A stretch of DNA of 64,000 nt, taken from assembly GCF_042477335.2 (NCBI RefSeq), contig NC_091246.1, positions 251,786,501 to 251,850,500 on the forward strand, given 5' to 3'. Shown one piece after another: positions 34,356-45,989 of the stretch. Source of the DNA: Ovis canadensis (taxonomy: Eukaryota; Chordata; Mammalia; Artiodactyla; Bovidae). The notes beneath the pieces are model-generated. The model ran no database searches and was not told the DNA's origin. It was given only the letters and a program-made list of their open reading frames with translations. The translations under genes were made by a program, and so were the position numbers. The first letter of the stretch is position 1; each line of letters starts with the position of its first letter.

Positions 34356-36234
34356 CCTGTCCCCCTGCATCTTGAGCTCTGAGGAAGACCCCCAGGACCA
34401 CTGGACACAGCCCCGACCCAGCCTGGTGCCTTTAAAACACTCCTGGGAAGAGGAAGGGGCTTGGCCTCGCCCCTAGCTCCCACTTGCCTCTTGGACCTTC
34501 TGAATCTCCCCGGCTGTCTCCTCTGAGGGTGGATTGAGATCTTAGGAAAAACCAAGGCCAGGGAGCTGCCAGGGGGAGTGTGTGTTTTGGCATGGGTGGC
34601 AGGGTCTGGGAGCGGGGTGGGGCAGGTTCTTCCTTCATGACCACTCACCAGGCCCCTCCAGGCTCTCCCTGCCCCTGAAACACCATCCAAGCAGCTGCCA
34701 GAGTGGCCTCTGTAAAAGGCAATACGGATCTTTCTGTCAACGGGATTCTGCTTGTTCAAACCCCAAGGCCCTAAGTCCTGCCTCCCACTCCATCTCACCC
34801 CTCCAGTCATCACAGGACACACGCGTACCTATGGCTGATTCATGCTGATGTGTGGCAGAAACCAACGCAATATCATGAAGCAATTATCCTCCAATTAAAA
34901 ATAAATAATGAAAATAAAAGCCACAACCCCAAGGCCCTGCACCATCCAGGATGGGTCGGGGGGCGGCGGGCGGGGTGTCTGGGACCTGTTACTGCCTGGC
35001 ACTGTGTCCCTCTCCCTTGGAGCTTTGGGGACCCTCGCAGACTTGGCTAATGCCTGTCTTGGACTCATTGCAGCTCTGGTGCCCAAAGCAGTACTCCAAA
35101 CCCAGAAGGGGTTCAGGAAATACTTTTCAAGGCAAGAACTAGACCAAGCTCCCTGGGCTCCAGGCACCTGGTCTGCAGGCCATGGGACTTCCGGGCACTC
35201 TTTCCTCTCTGACTGCCAGGCCTTTGCTCAACTTGGACTTCTGCAGCGATGCTCCACTGGCCTGCTGTCTCCCAGGTAGCTAAGCCCACCCTAGGCTCCT
35301 CGGGGTCCAAGGGCCGCTTCCTACAGAAGTCTTCCCCGGCCGATTCCTCTCCAGTTCCAAGGGCTCACTCCTACCCTCAAGCTCCCGCAGCACTTTACAG
35401 GTCTTCACCTTGCCGAGCTCCCACTGTGTGGTGTGTGATTGTCTGGACCACACTGAGCAGACTGGAGCTCCGGGAGGGTGGAGTCCACGTCACTCTCATC
35501 TCTGCTTCCTCTGCTCCCCCAGGTGAAAGGCGGGCAGTCAATGCTTTGGAATCAAAGGAGCCCCCAGAGGAGAGATGGAGGTGGGGGCAGGTGGTGTTCA
35601 GGCCCCACCCAGATCCCCTCTTGGCCCAGGTCCCCAACCCAGGGGTCGGCTGCCAAGTGCGCACTTCGGCCTCCTTCTCTTGAGGATGCCCCCAGGCTGC
35701 TGGGCGCTGCCATGCCCACCACCCACCCCTCCTCGCCCACCTCGAACCAGTGAGTTGGGAGAATGATACCGTGGAGGGCATAACCGCCCTCCCCCCGCCT
35801 GATGCAGGAGCATCTGGGTCGTACATGGTGTGCCCCAGAGCTCCTCCTGGGTTCCGGCTAGATGTCTTGATCTGTGCCCTGGCCTACCCTGTTCTCCTCT
35901 TTCTCCTACTGGTTTCCCCCTAAGGGCACTTCCTCAATACATCATTCCCTTGCCCAAGAATTCTCGTCTCAGGCTTGACATCAGGGAGTCTGCCTTCATC
36001 GGATGAATGGCTAGATGGTGAATCTATTCTTACAAGAAGTCCCAACCGGTCATTCATATATGATTAGCTACATGGCCGGGTCACCTGGAGCCACCCACGC
36101 CCGCTGGTCTGTGACACACATCTGTGAAACAGCTGACCGAGTGGTTTTCCTTCCGTGTGAAGCTCAGTGGCTCATGCCAGAGAACATAGTAGAGGCTAAG
36201 AACTATGGGTGCCGGGTTCAGATTCCAAGGACTT
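34356..36234 (+). other. 3' flank of gene A: presumed 3' UTR, L1 tail, L2-like relics
   Basis: No AATAAA or ATTAAA occurs in the first 500 bases after the stop. The first ones (ATTAAA 34,894-34,899, AATAAA 34,900-34,905 and 34,913-34,918) sit in an L1 3' scrap at about 34,835-34,920. L2-like words occur at 34,690-34,810 and 35,200-35,540. The remainder to 36,234 is GC-rich and holds no gene that I recognise, despite many overlapping open frames on both strands. Confidence 0.5.
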
Positions 36235-36325
36235 TATTGGCAGTCCAGTGGCTAGAATTCTGCACCTTCACTGCCAAGGGCCCAGGTTCGATCCGTGTTT
36301 GGGGAACTAAGATCCCAAAAGCTGT
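36235..36325 (+). repeat. CHR-like SINE fragment
   Basis: TTGGCAGTCCAGTGGCTAGA and GGGGAACTAAGATCCC are words of the CHR-like SINE. Confidence 0.6.
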
Positions 36326-36326
36326 G

Positions 36327-38822
36327 CAATTCAGTCTAGTCACCCAGTAGTGTCCAGCTCTTTGCAACCCCATGGACTGGGGCACACAGGCCTCCCTGTC
36401 CATCACCAACTCCAAGAGCTTACTCAAACCCATGTCCATCGAGTCGGTGATGCCATCCAACCATCTCATCCTCTGTCGTCCCCTTGTCCTCCCATCTTCA
36501 ATCTTTCCCAGCATCAGGGTCTTTTCCAATGAGTCAGTTCTTCACATCAGGTGGCAAAGTATTGGAGTTTCAACTTCAGCATCAGTCCTTCTAATGAATA
36601 TTCCAGACTTATTTTCTTTAGGATGGACTGGTAGAACTTCCTTGCAGTCCAAGGGACTCTCAAGAGTCTTCTCTAACACCACTTCAAAAGCATCAGTTCT
36701 TCGGCCCTCAGCTTGCTGTATAGTTCAACTCTCTCATCCGTACATGACTACTGGAAAAACCATACCATTGACCAGCTAGTCAAAAGACATAGCTTTGCAA
36801 ACCATACTTTGTTGGCAAAGTAACATCTCTGCTTTTGAATATACCCTCTAGGTTGGTCATAACTTTTCTTCCAAGGAGGAAGCGTCTCTTAATTTCATGG
36901 CTGTAGTCACCATCTGCAGTGATTTTTGCCAAAAAAGTAGTCTGTCAGGGTTTTCATTGTTTCCCCCTTCTATTTGCCATGAAGTCATGGGACCAGATGC
37001 TATGATCTTAGTTTTCTGAATGTTGAGCTTTAAGCCAGCTTTTTCACTCCCTTCTTTGACTTTGATCATGAGAATCTTTAGTTCTTTGCTTTCTGCCATA
37101 AGGGTGGTGTCATCTGCGTATCTAAGGTTGTTGATATTTCTCCCAGCAATCTTGATTCCAGCTTGTGCTTCATCCAGCCCAGCATTTCTCGTGATGTACT
37201 CTGCATAGACGTTAAAATAGCAGGGCAACAATAAACAGCCTTGACTTACTCCTTTCCTGATATGGAACTAGTCTGTTGTTCCATGTCCAGTTCTAACTGT
37301 TGCTCCTTGACCTGCATACAGATTTCTCAGGAGTCAGGTAAGGCGGTCTGGTATTCCCATCTCTTGAAGAATTTCCACAGTTTGTTGTGATCCACAGAGT
37401 CAAAGACTTTGGCATAGTCGATAAAGCAGAAATAGACGGTTTTTTTTCTGGAACTCTCTTGCTTTTTCAATGATCCACTGAATGTTGGCAATTTGATCTC
37501 TGGTTCCTCTGCCTTTTCTGAATCCAGCTTGAACATCTGGAAGTTCACAGTTCACATATTGCTGAAGCCTGGCTTGCAGAATTTTGAGCATTACTTTGCT
37601 AGTGTGTGAAATGAGTGCAATTGTGTGATAGTTTGAGCATTCTTTGACATTGCCTTTCTATGGGGTTGTAATGAAAACAGACCTTTCCATTCCTGTGGAC
37701 ACTGCCGAGGTTTCCAAATTTGCTGGCATACTGAGTGCAGCACTTTCATCTTTGAGGATTTGAAATACGTCACCTGGCATTCCATCACCTCCACTAGCTT
37801 TGTTCATAGTGATGTTTCCTAAGGCCCACTTGACTTCACATTCCAGGATGTCTAGCTCTAGGTGAGTGATCACACCATAGTGATTATCTGGGTCATGAAG
37901 ATCTTTTCTGTGTAGTTCTTCTGTGTATTGTTGCCACCTCCTCTTAATATCTTCTGCTTCTGTTCAGTTAAGTTCAGTTCAGTTGCTCAGTCATGTCTGA
38001 CTCTTTGCGACCCCATGAATTGCAGCACGCCAGGTATCCCTATCCATCACCAACTCCCGGAGTTCACCCAAACTCATGTCCATCGAGTCGGTGATGCCAT
38101 CCAGCCATCTCATCCTCTGTCATCCCCTTCTCCTCCTTCCCCCAATCCCTCCAAGCATCAGAGTCTTTTCCAATGACTCAACTCTTTGCATGAGGTGCCC
38201 AAAGTATTGGAGTTTCAGCTTTAGCATCAGTCCTTCCAAAGGACACCCAGGACTGATCTCCTTTAGAATGGACTGGTTGGATCTCCTTGCAGTCCAAGGG
38301 ACTCTCAAGAGTCTTCTCCAACACCATAGTGCAAAAGCATTAATTCTTCGGCACTCAGCTTTCTTCACTTTAGGTCTATACAATTTCTGTCCTTTATGTG
38401 CCCATCTTTACGTGAAAAGCTCCCTTGGTATCTTTAATTTTCTTGAGGAGATCTCTAGTCTTTCCCATTCTGTTCTTTTCCTCTATTTCTTTGCCTTGAT
38501 CACTGAGGAAGGCTTTCTTATCTCTCCTTGCTATTCTTTGGAACTCTGCATTCACATGGGTATATCTTTCCTTTTCTCCTTTGCTTTCTGCTTCTCTTCT
38601 TTTCACAGCTAATTGTAAGGCCTCCCCAGGCAATCATTTTGCTGTTTTTTGCATTTCTTTTCCATGGGGATGGTCTTGATCCCTGTCTCTTGTACAATGT
38701 ACTAACCTCCGTCCATAGTCCCTCAGGCACTCTGTCTATCAGATTTAGTCCCTTAAATCTATTTCTCAGTTCCACTGTATCATCATAAGGGATTTGATTG
38801 AGGTCATACCTGAATGGTCTAG
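36327..38822 (-). pseudogene. BovB LINE, antisense 3' half of a copy with an inverted 5' part
   Basis: Read on the minus strand, this runs from just after the endonuclease through the reverse transcriptase (36,857-37,231: LRYADDTTLMAES) to the tail at 36,327. A younger BovB 3' end (37,964-38,367) is nested inside it, splitting the GGTCTATACAATTTCTGTCC stretch. The 5' part of the element continues at 38,823 in the opposite orientation. Frameshifts throughout. Confidence 0.85.
37964..38367 (-). repeat. BovB 3' end nested in another BovB
   Basis: Starts CAGTTAAGTTCAGTTCAGTT and ends CACTCAGCTTTCTTCAC. The host BovB reads straight through when this 404-bp piece is removed. Confidence 0.85.
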
Positions 38823-40108
38823 AGTGACAGGAGCTATTCCACGCTCAAGTTCAGGAGGGGTGGCCACGAGGAGATACCCTTCGTCCAAGGTAAGGAGCAG
38901 CCGCTGTGTTTTGCTGGAGCAGCTGTGAAGAGATAACCCAAGTCCAAGGTAAGAGAAACCCAAGTGAGATGGTAGGTGTTACGACAGGGCATCAGAGGGC
39001 AGACACACTGAAACCATATCACAGAAAACTAGCTCTCTGATCACACGGACCACAGCTTTGTCTAACTCAATGAAACTAAGCCATGCCGTGTGGGGCCACC
39101 CAAGACGGATGGGTCATGGTGGAGAGGTCTGACAGAATGTGGTCCACTGGAGAAGGAAGTGGCAAACCACTTCAGTATTCTTGCCTTGAGAACCCCATGA
39201 ACAGCATTAAAAGGCATAAAGATAGGACACTGAAAGAGGAACTCCCCAGGTCAGTAGGTGCCCAATATGCTACCGGAGATCAGTGGAGAAATAACTCCAG
39301 AAAGAATGAAGGGATGAGGCAAAGCAAAAACACACCCATTTGTGGATGGGGCTGGTGATAAAAGCAAGGTCTGATGCTGTAAAGAGCAATATTGCATAGG
39401 AACCTGGAATGTTAGGTCCATGAATCAAGGCAAATTGGAAGTGGTCAAACAGGAGATGGCAAGAGTGAATGTTGACATTCTAGGAATCAGCAAACTAAAA
39501 TGGACTGGAATGGGTGAATTTAACTCAGATGACCATTATATCTACTACTGTGGGCAGGAATCCCTCAGAAGAAATGGAGTAGCCATCATGGTCAACAAGA
39601 GTCCGAAATGCAGTACTTGGAAGCAACCTCAGAAATGACAGAATGATCTCTGTTCATTTCCAAGGCAAACCATTCAATATCACAGTAATCCAAGCCTGTG
39701 CCCCAACCAGTAACTCTGAAGAAGCTGAAGGTGAACGGTTCTATGAAGACCTACAAGACCTTTTAGAACTAACACCTAAAAAAGATGTCCTTTTCATTAT
39801 AGGGGACTGGAATACAAAGTAGGAAGTGAAGAAACACCTGGGGTAACAGGCAAATTTGGGCTTGGAGTACGGAATGAAGCAGGGCAAAGGCTAATAGAGT
39901 TTTGCCAAAAGAACGCACTGTTCATAGGAAACACCCTCTTCCAACAGCACAAGAGAAGACTCTACACATGGACATCACCAGATGGTCAACACTGAAATCA
40001 GATTGATTATATTTTTTGCAGCCAGAGATGGAGAAACTCTATACAGTCAGCAAAAGCAAGACCGGGAGCTGACTGCGGCTCAGATCATGAACTCCTTATT
40101 GCCCTTGG
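38823..40108 (+). pseudogene. BovB LINE 5' UTR and endonuclease part, inverted
   Basis: Sense-orientated 5' region: the BovB 5' UTR (GACAGGAGCTATTCCACG, then TCCAAGGTAAGGAGCAGC), followed by the endonuclease frame at 39,420-39,638 (GISKLKWTGMGEFNSDDHYI) and its continuation in other frames to GAACTCCTTATTGCCC. It stops about where the antisense half begins, as expected for 5' inversion by twin priming. Confidence 0.85.
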
Positions 40109-40327
40109 AGGGTAGACAGACTGAAAACCACAACCACAGAAAACTAATCAAACTGATCCCATGGACTAGAACCATGTCTAACTCAATGAAACTATGAGCC
40201 ATGCCATGTCGGGCCACCCAAGATGGACCGGTCATGATGGAGAGTTCTGACAAATTGTGCTCCACTGGAGAAGGGAATGGCAAACCACTTCAGCATTCTT
40301 GCTTTGACAACCCCATGAACAGTGTAT
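40109..40327 (+). repeat. second BovB 5' UTR piece
   Basis: Repeats the text of about 38,990-39,208 (CAGAAAACTA, CTAACTCAATGAAACTA, GGGCCACCCAAGA, CCACTGGAGAAGG, GAACCCCATGAACAG) with more divergence. It directly follows the inverted 5' part. Confidence 0.8.
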
Positions 40328-40664
40328 AATGACTATTTAGCCAAATAATTCCTAATTGTAAGCCGTTGACTCTGGAGGAGGGAGGCATCAAAGGACATTA
40401 TTCCCATTTTATGGAGGTGGAAACTGAAACAGCAAGATGGGAAGCCATGTGGCTCAGGGAGTCAGGGAAGGTCTGGCTACAGGCAGCAGCCTGGGGCCCA
40501 GGACAGCCCCTCAGAACAGTCTCTCATGCTGGTTGGGAAAGTGTGGGCATTGTGGGGAGAGGATGCGGGCCCAGCAGAAGAAAGAAGGTCATGACTAGAG
40601 GCCGCTCACCTCCTCCAGGGAGCCTGCCTGTGCATCCGTTATTACGTCTGGGCTCTCCTAATAC
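40328..40664. other. intergenic, nothing clear
   Basis: Faint MIR words near 40,395-40,450 (TTATGGAGGTGGAAACTGAA). No gene recognised. Confidence 0.35.
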
Positions 40665-40776
40665 CTGTGTCAGTTTGCTCAGGCTGCCACAGGGTGGGTG
40701 GCTGAAACAAGAGAATTTCGTTTCCTCACAGTTCTAGAAGCTGGAGGTCAGAGATCAAGCTAGTGTAAGTAACCAG

Positions 40777-41540
40777 CTGTGGGGTCCGGCTGCTCGCTGC
40801 TCCAAAAAAGCCAATAAAGAGGCAAGGTTGGTGGAAAGGAAAGTTTATTTTGGATGCTAGCAACTAGGAGGGGTTGCAGGGAGGGCAGATGCCTATCTAA
40901 AATCATACCCTGCCCCCCTGACAATTAGCTTTTACAGACAGAGGAGGGGGCTACATTAGAGAAACAGCACAGTCGGCCCTGACGGTCATTTTGAAATTGG
41001 CCGTCGGTGGTCTGACCATCATCTTGATTGTTTCAAGTATAGTTGGTCTTCAGGTCTAGGGTCCGTTTGTTCCCACTTCCCTGAGGCCAGTTCTTGGAAC
41101 TGGGGCAGCTTATCCGCCAGGTAGAAGGAAATTGCATGGAGAAGGCGATGGCAACCAGTGTTCTTGCCTGGAGAATCCCATGGACCGAGGAGCCTGGCAG
41201 CCTACAGCCCATGGGGTCACAAGAGTCGGGCATGGCTTAGTGAGTAAAGCCCCAGCTTCTAACCAGTGCCTGGTCGGGGTTTCAGTATCTGGAAGGCAGC
41301 TCACAGGATGCAGCTCAGGACATTATCTGCAGTCCTGGAGGAGCCACTAAAGGGCCTTGGCTGTGCTTAATGGCTCCACGATCATTCTTTGGTCTTCCTT
41401 GACAGTTTCCCTTGGTTTCTCCACGTTCTCACTTCTCTGATTCAATTTATTCATTGGCTAAGGTTTACCCACAGACAAAAGTCAGGCAGAGGACATGGGG
41501 GACAAAGAGCAGAGGGTCCTGGTCCATTTCAGGCGGGGTC
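40777..41540 (-). repeat. ERV LTR inside the MaLR-type LTR
   Basis: Begins near TGTGGGGTCCGGCTGCTCGC, contains TTTATTTTGG (AATAAA on the minus strand) and ends near 41,540. A Bov-tA SINE 3' part (41,130-41,240, sense) has inserted into it. Orientation and right end are uncertain; no genes. Confidence 0.5.
41130..41240 (+). repeat. Bov-tA SINE 3' part
   Basis: ATGGAGAAGGCGATGGCAAC through GGGGTCACAAGAGTCGGGCA. Confidence 0.85.
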
Positions 41541-41984
41541 GGGGCCTTCTGATGCCTTTGTCGTTGGCTTGCAGATGACAATCTCCTACCTGCCTGTGTC
41601 CCAGTCTCCTCTTCTTAAAGGACACAAGTCATGTTAGAATAGGACCTGCCCTAATGATCTCATTTTAACTTAACTACCCCTTTAAAGACCGTATCTCCAA
41701 ACATGGTACTGGGGTATATACATTTGTGGGAGTGGGGGGACACAGTTCAACCCATAACACCACCCACTGTCCAGATGGCCCATGTCGAAGGCCCACTGGA
41801 AAAGAATCAGGCTTGAGAGAGAGGAGACCGGGTCTAGTCAGTGCTCTGCCTGGAAGGTGACTTGGCCCTATGGAGCTCCACAAATCCCTTCTGCAAATGG
41901 AACAAATAATACCCATCGTACAAATGGTGATATCAAAGACCTCGTGTAAATGGTATGTGTAGTACTGGTACTATTCTGGTATTT

Positions 41985-42180
41985 CAGCGGGAAAGAATTT
42001 GTCTGCCAATGCAGGGGATGTGGGTTGGGTTCAATCCCCAGGTTGGGAAGATCCGCTGGAGAAGGAAATGGCAACCCACTCCAGTATTCTTGCCTGGGAA
42101 ATGCTATGGACAGAAGAGCCTGGCGGGCCACAGTCTGTGAGGTCACAGAGAGTCAGACATGACCTAGCAACTGGACAACA
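41985..42180 (+). repeat. Bov-tA SINE
   Basis: AAAGAATTTGTCTGCCAATG through GAGTCAGACATGACCTAGCA. Confidence 0.85.
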
Positions 42181-42239
42181 ATGGCGTAAACTAGACATAC
42201 TGCATGGAGCAGTGAACTCCAGTTAAGACTCTGGGGTAA

Positions 42240-42375
42240 CCTGAATGGGAAGGAAGCCCACAAGGGTAGGGATATACACAGGTGTGTGGCTCCTTCACTT
42301 TGCTGTGCATTAGAAGCTCACACAACATTGTAAAGCAAATATACTGCAATAAATTACAATTAAAAGTGAAAAAGG
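42240..42375 (+). repeat. L1 3' end scrap
   Basis: TCCTTCACTTTGCTGTGCAT, CACAACATTGTAAAGCAAAT and TACTGCAATAAATTAC form the L1 3' terminal sequence. Confidence 0.7.
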
Positions 42376-43176
42376 CAAAGCCTTGATAATGGTGTATCTC
42401 TCGGGAGTACCCTTCCACCCGGGCTCAAGAGGTTGTGGGCCCCTGGGAGAATCATACCAACAGCCAGAAATGCCTCTGGTCCCTTGTCTGGTCCACATAA
42501 GTCAGCTCCTTCCTAAATCCTCACAACATAAAGTCTTGCTGTTATGTCTGGGGGTCTCCAGAGCAGACTTGGGACTCCCAGGCCTCTCACAGTCTTCTGC
42601 GCTGCTCCCTTACCCCACCTCCGCTGCTGCGCCTGGAGGTCTCAGCACCCCGAAGCTGTGGGACTGCAGATGCCCAGTGGGGTCTCCCGCCTTTCCAGTG
42701 TCAGAGCCACTCCGTGCTGTGCACAGAGGCAGGGCATGCCCCCAGCCCTGTCCTGCACCAAGTTGGCACCGTTTTGTCCCCTGTGCCCTGCAGGGTCCCT
42801 CTCAGTGACCAGAGCCTGGACCTGGAGCTTCCTGGAGCCTGTGCCTGAGTGCTCTGTCCACAGTGCTCCAGGACAAAGCCGCGAGACAAATATCTTGGGG
42901 TCCACAGTCATCCCTCCATTCTTGACTCCTCAGGCAGATCAGCCCACTTCCACACAAATCAGCTTGTGTAAATTAACGGAAGGATCCAGCCCACACCCAC
43001 CAGACAGGCCACCGTGGGGTGACAGCTCAGGGTCCAACCAGCCAAAGGCATCTGGTCACCCCAGGGGCACTGTAGCCCCCTGGCAGCTGGGGACGTGTCT
43101 CACTGCTTCCTGTCTGCACCCCACACAGTGTACCGGGTCTGCCTCGGGGCTGGGGCATATAGTAGGTGCTTACAAA
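42376..43176. other. GC-rich stretch left of unit B; MIR tail at its end
   Basis: Not matched in unit A. A 386-codon frame opens at 42,544, but its second half is read through the antisense BovB at 43,297, so I do not call it a gene. The last 40 bases (CATATAGTAGGTGCTTACAA) are a MIR 3' end that runs on without a break into unit B. Confidence 0.45.
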
Positions 43177-43296
43177 ATGCCCGCTGAATCAATCACTTGC
43201 TGGGTTCCTCTGAGATTTCTTGGACATGTGGTCTTTGCCTCCCACAAGATAATACTAAAAACAGCAACATCAGCTACCATTACTGAACACTTACTG

Positions 43297-43809
43297 TGTT
43301 CAGTTCAGTTCATTTCAGGTGCTCAGTCATGTCTGACTTTTTGCGACCCCATGACCGCAGTGCGCCAGGCCTCCCTGTGCATCACCAATGCCCGGAGCTC
43401 ACTCAAACTCATGTCCATTGAGTCAGTGATGCCATCCAGCCATCTCATCCTCTGTCGTCCCCTTCTCCTCCTGCCCTCAATCTTTCCCAGCATCAGAGTC
43501 TTTTCCAATGAGTCAGCTCTTTGTATCAGGTGGCCAAAGTATTGGAGGTTCAACTTCAACATCAGTCCTTCCAGTGAACACCCAGGATTGATCTCCTTTA
43601 GGATGGACTTGTTGGATCTCCTTGCAGTCCAAGGGACTCTCAAGAATCTTCTCCAACACCACAGTTCAAAAGCATCAATTGTTCGGCGCTCAGCTTTCTT
43701 ATAGTCCAACTCTCACATCCATACATGACTACTAGAAAAACCATTGCTTTGACTAGACGGACCTCTGTTGACAAAGTAATGTCTCTGCTTTTTAATATGC
43801 TGTCTAGGT
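43297..43809 (-). repeat. BovB 3' part, antisense (shared with unit A)
   Basis: Counterpart of 18,091-18,599, ending at the same TTTAATATGCTGTCTAGG. Confidence 0.85.
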
Positions 43810-44081
43810 ACAAGCCCCATATCTCAGAAATCTCACAAGAACTCCAGTAGCTGGGTGGTCTCATGTTCCTTCACCCCATTTAACAGATGAGAAAACACAA
43901 ATGGGGGTCAGGATCCACATCTGGGCTATTTAACCCCCAAGCCTCCTTCTGAACACCCAGGCTCTGTTGCTTCCCAGGGTAATGTGACCTTGAGGGAGGT
44001 CACAGGGACTCAGGCCAAGTCTGAAAACAAGAAGAACCTTCAAGCAATGGCAATGTTGAAGTTGCTGGGAAGGCGGTTTCT
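43810..44081. other. intergenic, counterpart of 18,600-18,870
   Basis: Near-identical to the unit A sequence; only faint MIR words, no gene. Confidence 0.4.
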
Positions 44082-44391
44082 GAGTGATTCTGAAATCACA
44101 TTCTGTGGCCACTTGTCTGAGAGGCCAAAGTGGAAATTCCCTGGTCTGTGACCAACTCTGTCATTTAGAAGCAAGAGCCTCTGGGCCTGAGGTGTAAGTG
44201 GAGCTCAGAATTTTAAACTCCTTTCTCCTGGGGAGTTTTGAGTGATTCTGAAATCACATTCTGTGGCCACTTGTCTGAGAGGACAAAATGGAAATTCCCT
44301 GGTCTATGACCAACTCTATCATTTAGAAGCAAGAGCCTCTGGGCCTGAGGTATAAGGGGAGCTCAGAACTTTAAACTCTTCTCCTGGGGAG
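44082..44391. repeat. two-copy tandem repeat, 158-bp unit
   Basis: Units start at 44,082 and 44,240, as in unit A. The second unit lost two T in the closing TTTTCTCC run. Confidence 0.9.
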
Positions 44392-44394
44392 AGG

Positions 44395-44610
44395 GGTCAC
44401 CAGGTGCCATGCATGTACTATCAACTTTGTGCCAACCATTCTACTCGTAATCATGACAACAAGCCTCAAAGACTGCATGTCGGTCCCAGTTTCAGATGGG
44501 AAACTTAAAGTTCAGAGAGACGAAGTAATGTAATTAATGCCATAAGCAAGCTAGAATTTGAAGCCGGATTTGCCTGATGTCAGAGTAGAAGTTTGTTTTC
44601 GCTACACAGC
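44395..44610 (-). repeat. MIR-type SINE, antisense
   Basis: Counterpart of 19,187-19,400 in unit A. Confidence 0.6.
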
Positions 44611-44689
44611 TTCAGTTGTTGTTCATAATTTAGTAGGATATCTTACCATCTACAAACACATTGGATGATGTAGGAGAAACTGGGGTCGT

Positions 44690-44842
44690 GGGCTCTATCC
44701 TTGGTTCAGGGTTGGATCCCCTGCTGAAGGACATGGCAACCCACTCTGGTAGTTTTGTCTGGAAAATCCCATGAACAGAGGAGTCTGGCAGGCTACAGTC
44801 CATGGAGTCGCAAAGACTCAGACATGACTCAAGTGACCTAGT
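44690..44842 (+). repeat. Bov-tA SINE, 3' part
   Basis: Counterpart of 19,480-19,639. Keeps GGAGTCGCAAAGACTCAG where unit A has GGGGTCTAAAAGACTCAG. Confidence 0.85.
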
Positions 44843-45013
44843 ACACACACACACACACACAGAAGGACACTGGACCATTTAGAAGGATATTGGATGACCT
44901 AGAAGGATACTGGGTACCCTATAAAGACATCTGATCAGCTAGAAGGATATTGGATTATCTAGAAGGATGATCTGATCATCCAGAAGGATATCTGATCATC
45001 TAGAAGGATATCT
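44843..45013. repeat. (AC)9 microsatellite and 20-bp minisatellite, about 8 units
   Basis: The AC run (44,843-44,861) is about half as long as in unit A. The minisatellite (44,862-45,013) has eight units of AGAAGGATATCTGATCATCT type, three more than unit A. Confidence 0.88.
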
Positions 45014-45277
45014 CAGGTGCTTCCTACCAAAATCTGAGTCCACTTGCTTTCACTCTCACGATCTTCATTATCATTGTTATTACTCAATTCATGGATTTAT
45101 AAAAGATACACCAGAATATACAAATCAAAACTGAACAGCTGGAAGAATTTTCAGAATATGAACACACCAATGTCACCAATACCAGAAGAGAAGGGCCATC
45201 GGTAGCATCCCTGAAGCCCTCTTAGTAACCCCTCCAGTCACCATGCCCTTCAATGGGTAGCCACTGTCCTGACTTCT

Positions 45278-45291
45278 AAAAGCACAGATTA
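45278..45291. other. empty L1 insertion site
   Basis: A single AAAAGCACAGATTA, the sequence duplicated around the L1 at 20,044-21,615 in unit A. Confidence 0.95.
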
Positions 45292-45299
45292 GCTTGACT

Positions 45300-45989
45300 G
45301 TCTGGAAGTTCACATAAATCTCTCTTACAACCTGTGCTCTTTTGTGTTCAGCATAATGTTTGGGAGGTTTTTCCGTGTCCCTATGTCTAGCTGTGGTTTG
45401 TTGGTGTGGTATAATCACACAGTTTACCATTCTGCAGCAGACAGACATTTGAGTGGTTTCTGGTCATTTAACTCGCTTGCTTTACTTCTGCTTTGGTGCA
45501 GCTGCAGAAAAGTGGGCCAGTCTCCCACAAAGGGTCTTCAAATCTCTCCCTCCTCCTCGCTTGGCAGAGCGTATCAGAGATGAAGCACAGAAGACCCCAA
45601 GAAAGCCCAGCTTCTTTCTTTATGTTTTTAATTTATATTTTTAATGAAGGATAATTGCTTACAGAATTTAGTTGTTTTCCGCCAAATTTCAACAGGAATC
45701 AGCCATAGGTATATATGTTTTTTACCCTATTTTTCTCTTTATATTTTTTTATTTAATTTTTACATTGTATGGAGTGTAGTTGATTTATCACGTTGTGTTA
45801 GTTTCAGAGATGCAGCAAAGAGATTCAGTTCTACATATGCGTATATCTGTTCTCTATCAGATTCTTTTCTCACACAGGTTATCAGACAATATTGAGTAGA
45901 ATTCCCTGTGCTGTACAGTAAGTCCTTGTTGATTATTTTATTTACAGTAGTGTGTTTGTTAATCCTGAACTCCTAATTTATCCCTCCCC
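45300..45989 (-). repeat. old L1 and L1 3' UTR pieces, antisense
   Basis: Counterpart of the left part of 21,640-22,480; interrupted at 45,990 by the LTR and resumed at 47,240-47,400. Confidence 0.65.

Larger units (their letters stand above)
40665..41765 (-). repeat. MaLR/MLT1-type LTR, antisense, split by another LTR
   Basis: The left half (GTTTGCTCAGGCTGCCACAG to GGTCAGAGATCAAGC) and right half (CCTTCTGATGCCTTT to GACCGTATCTCCAAACATGG) are consecutive parts of the same antisense LTR type seen at 3,976-4,300. Confidence 0.6.

Noticed and set aside
42544-43704. Longest + strand open frame outside repeats, 386 codons
   Set aside because: Its second half is the antisense of the BovB at 43,297-43,809 and its first half has no domain, splice context or conservation evidence; the frame is Ser/Pro-rich as expected of GC-rich noncoding sequence.
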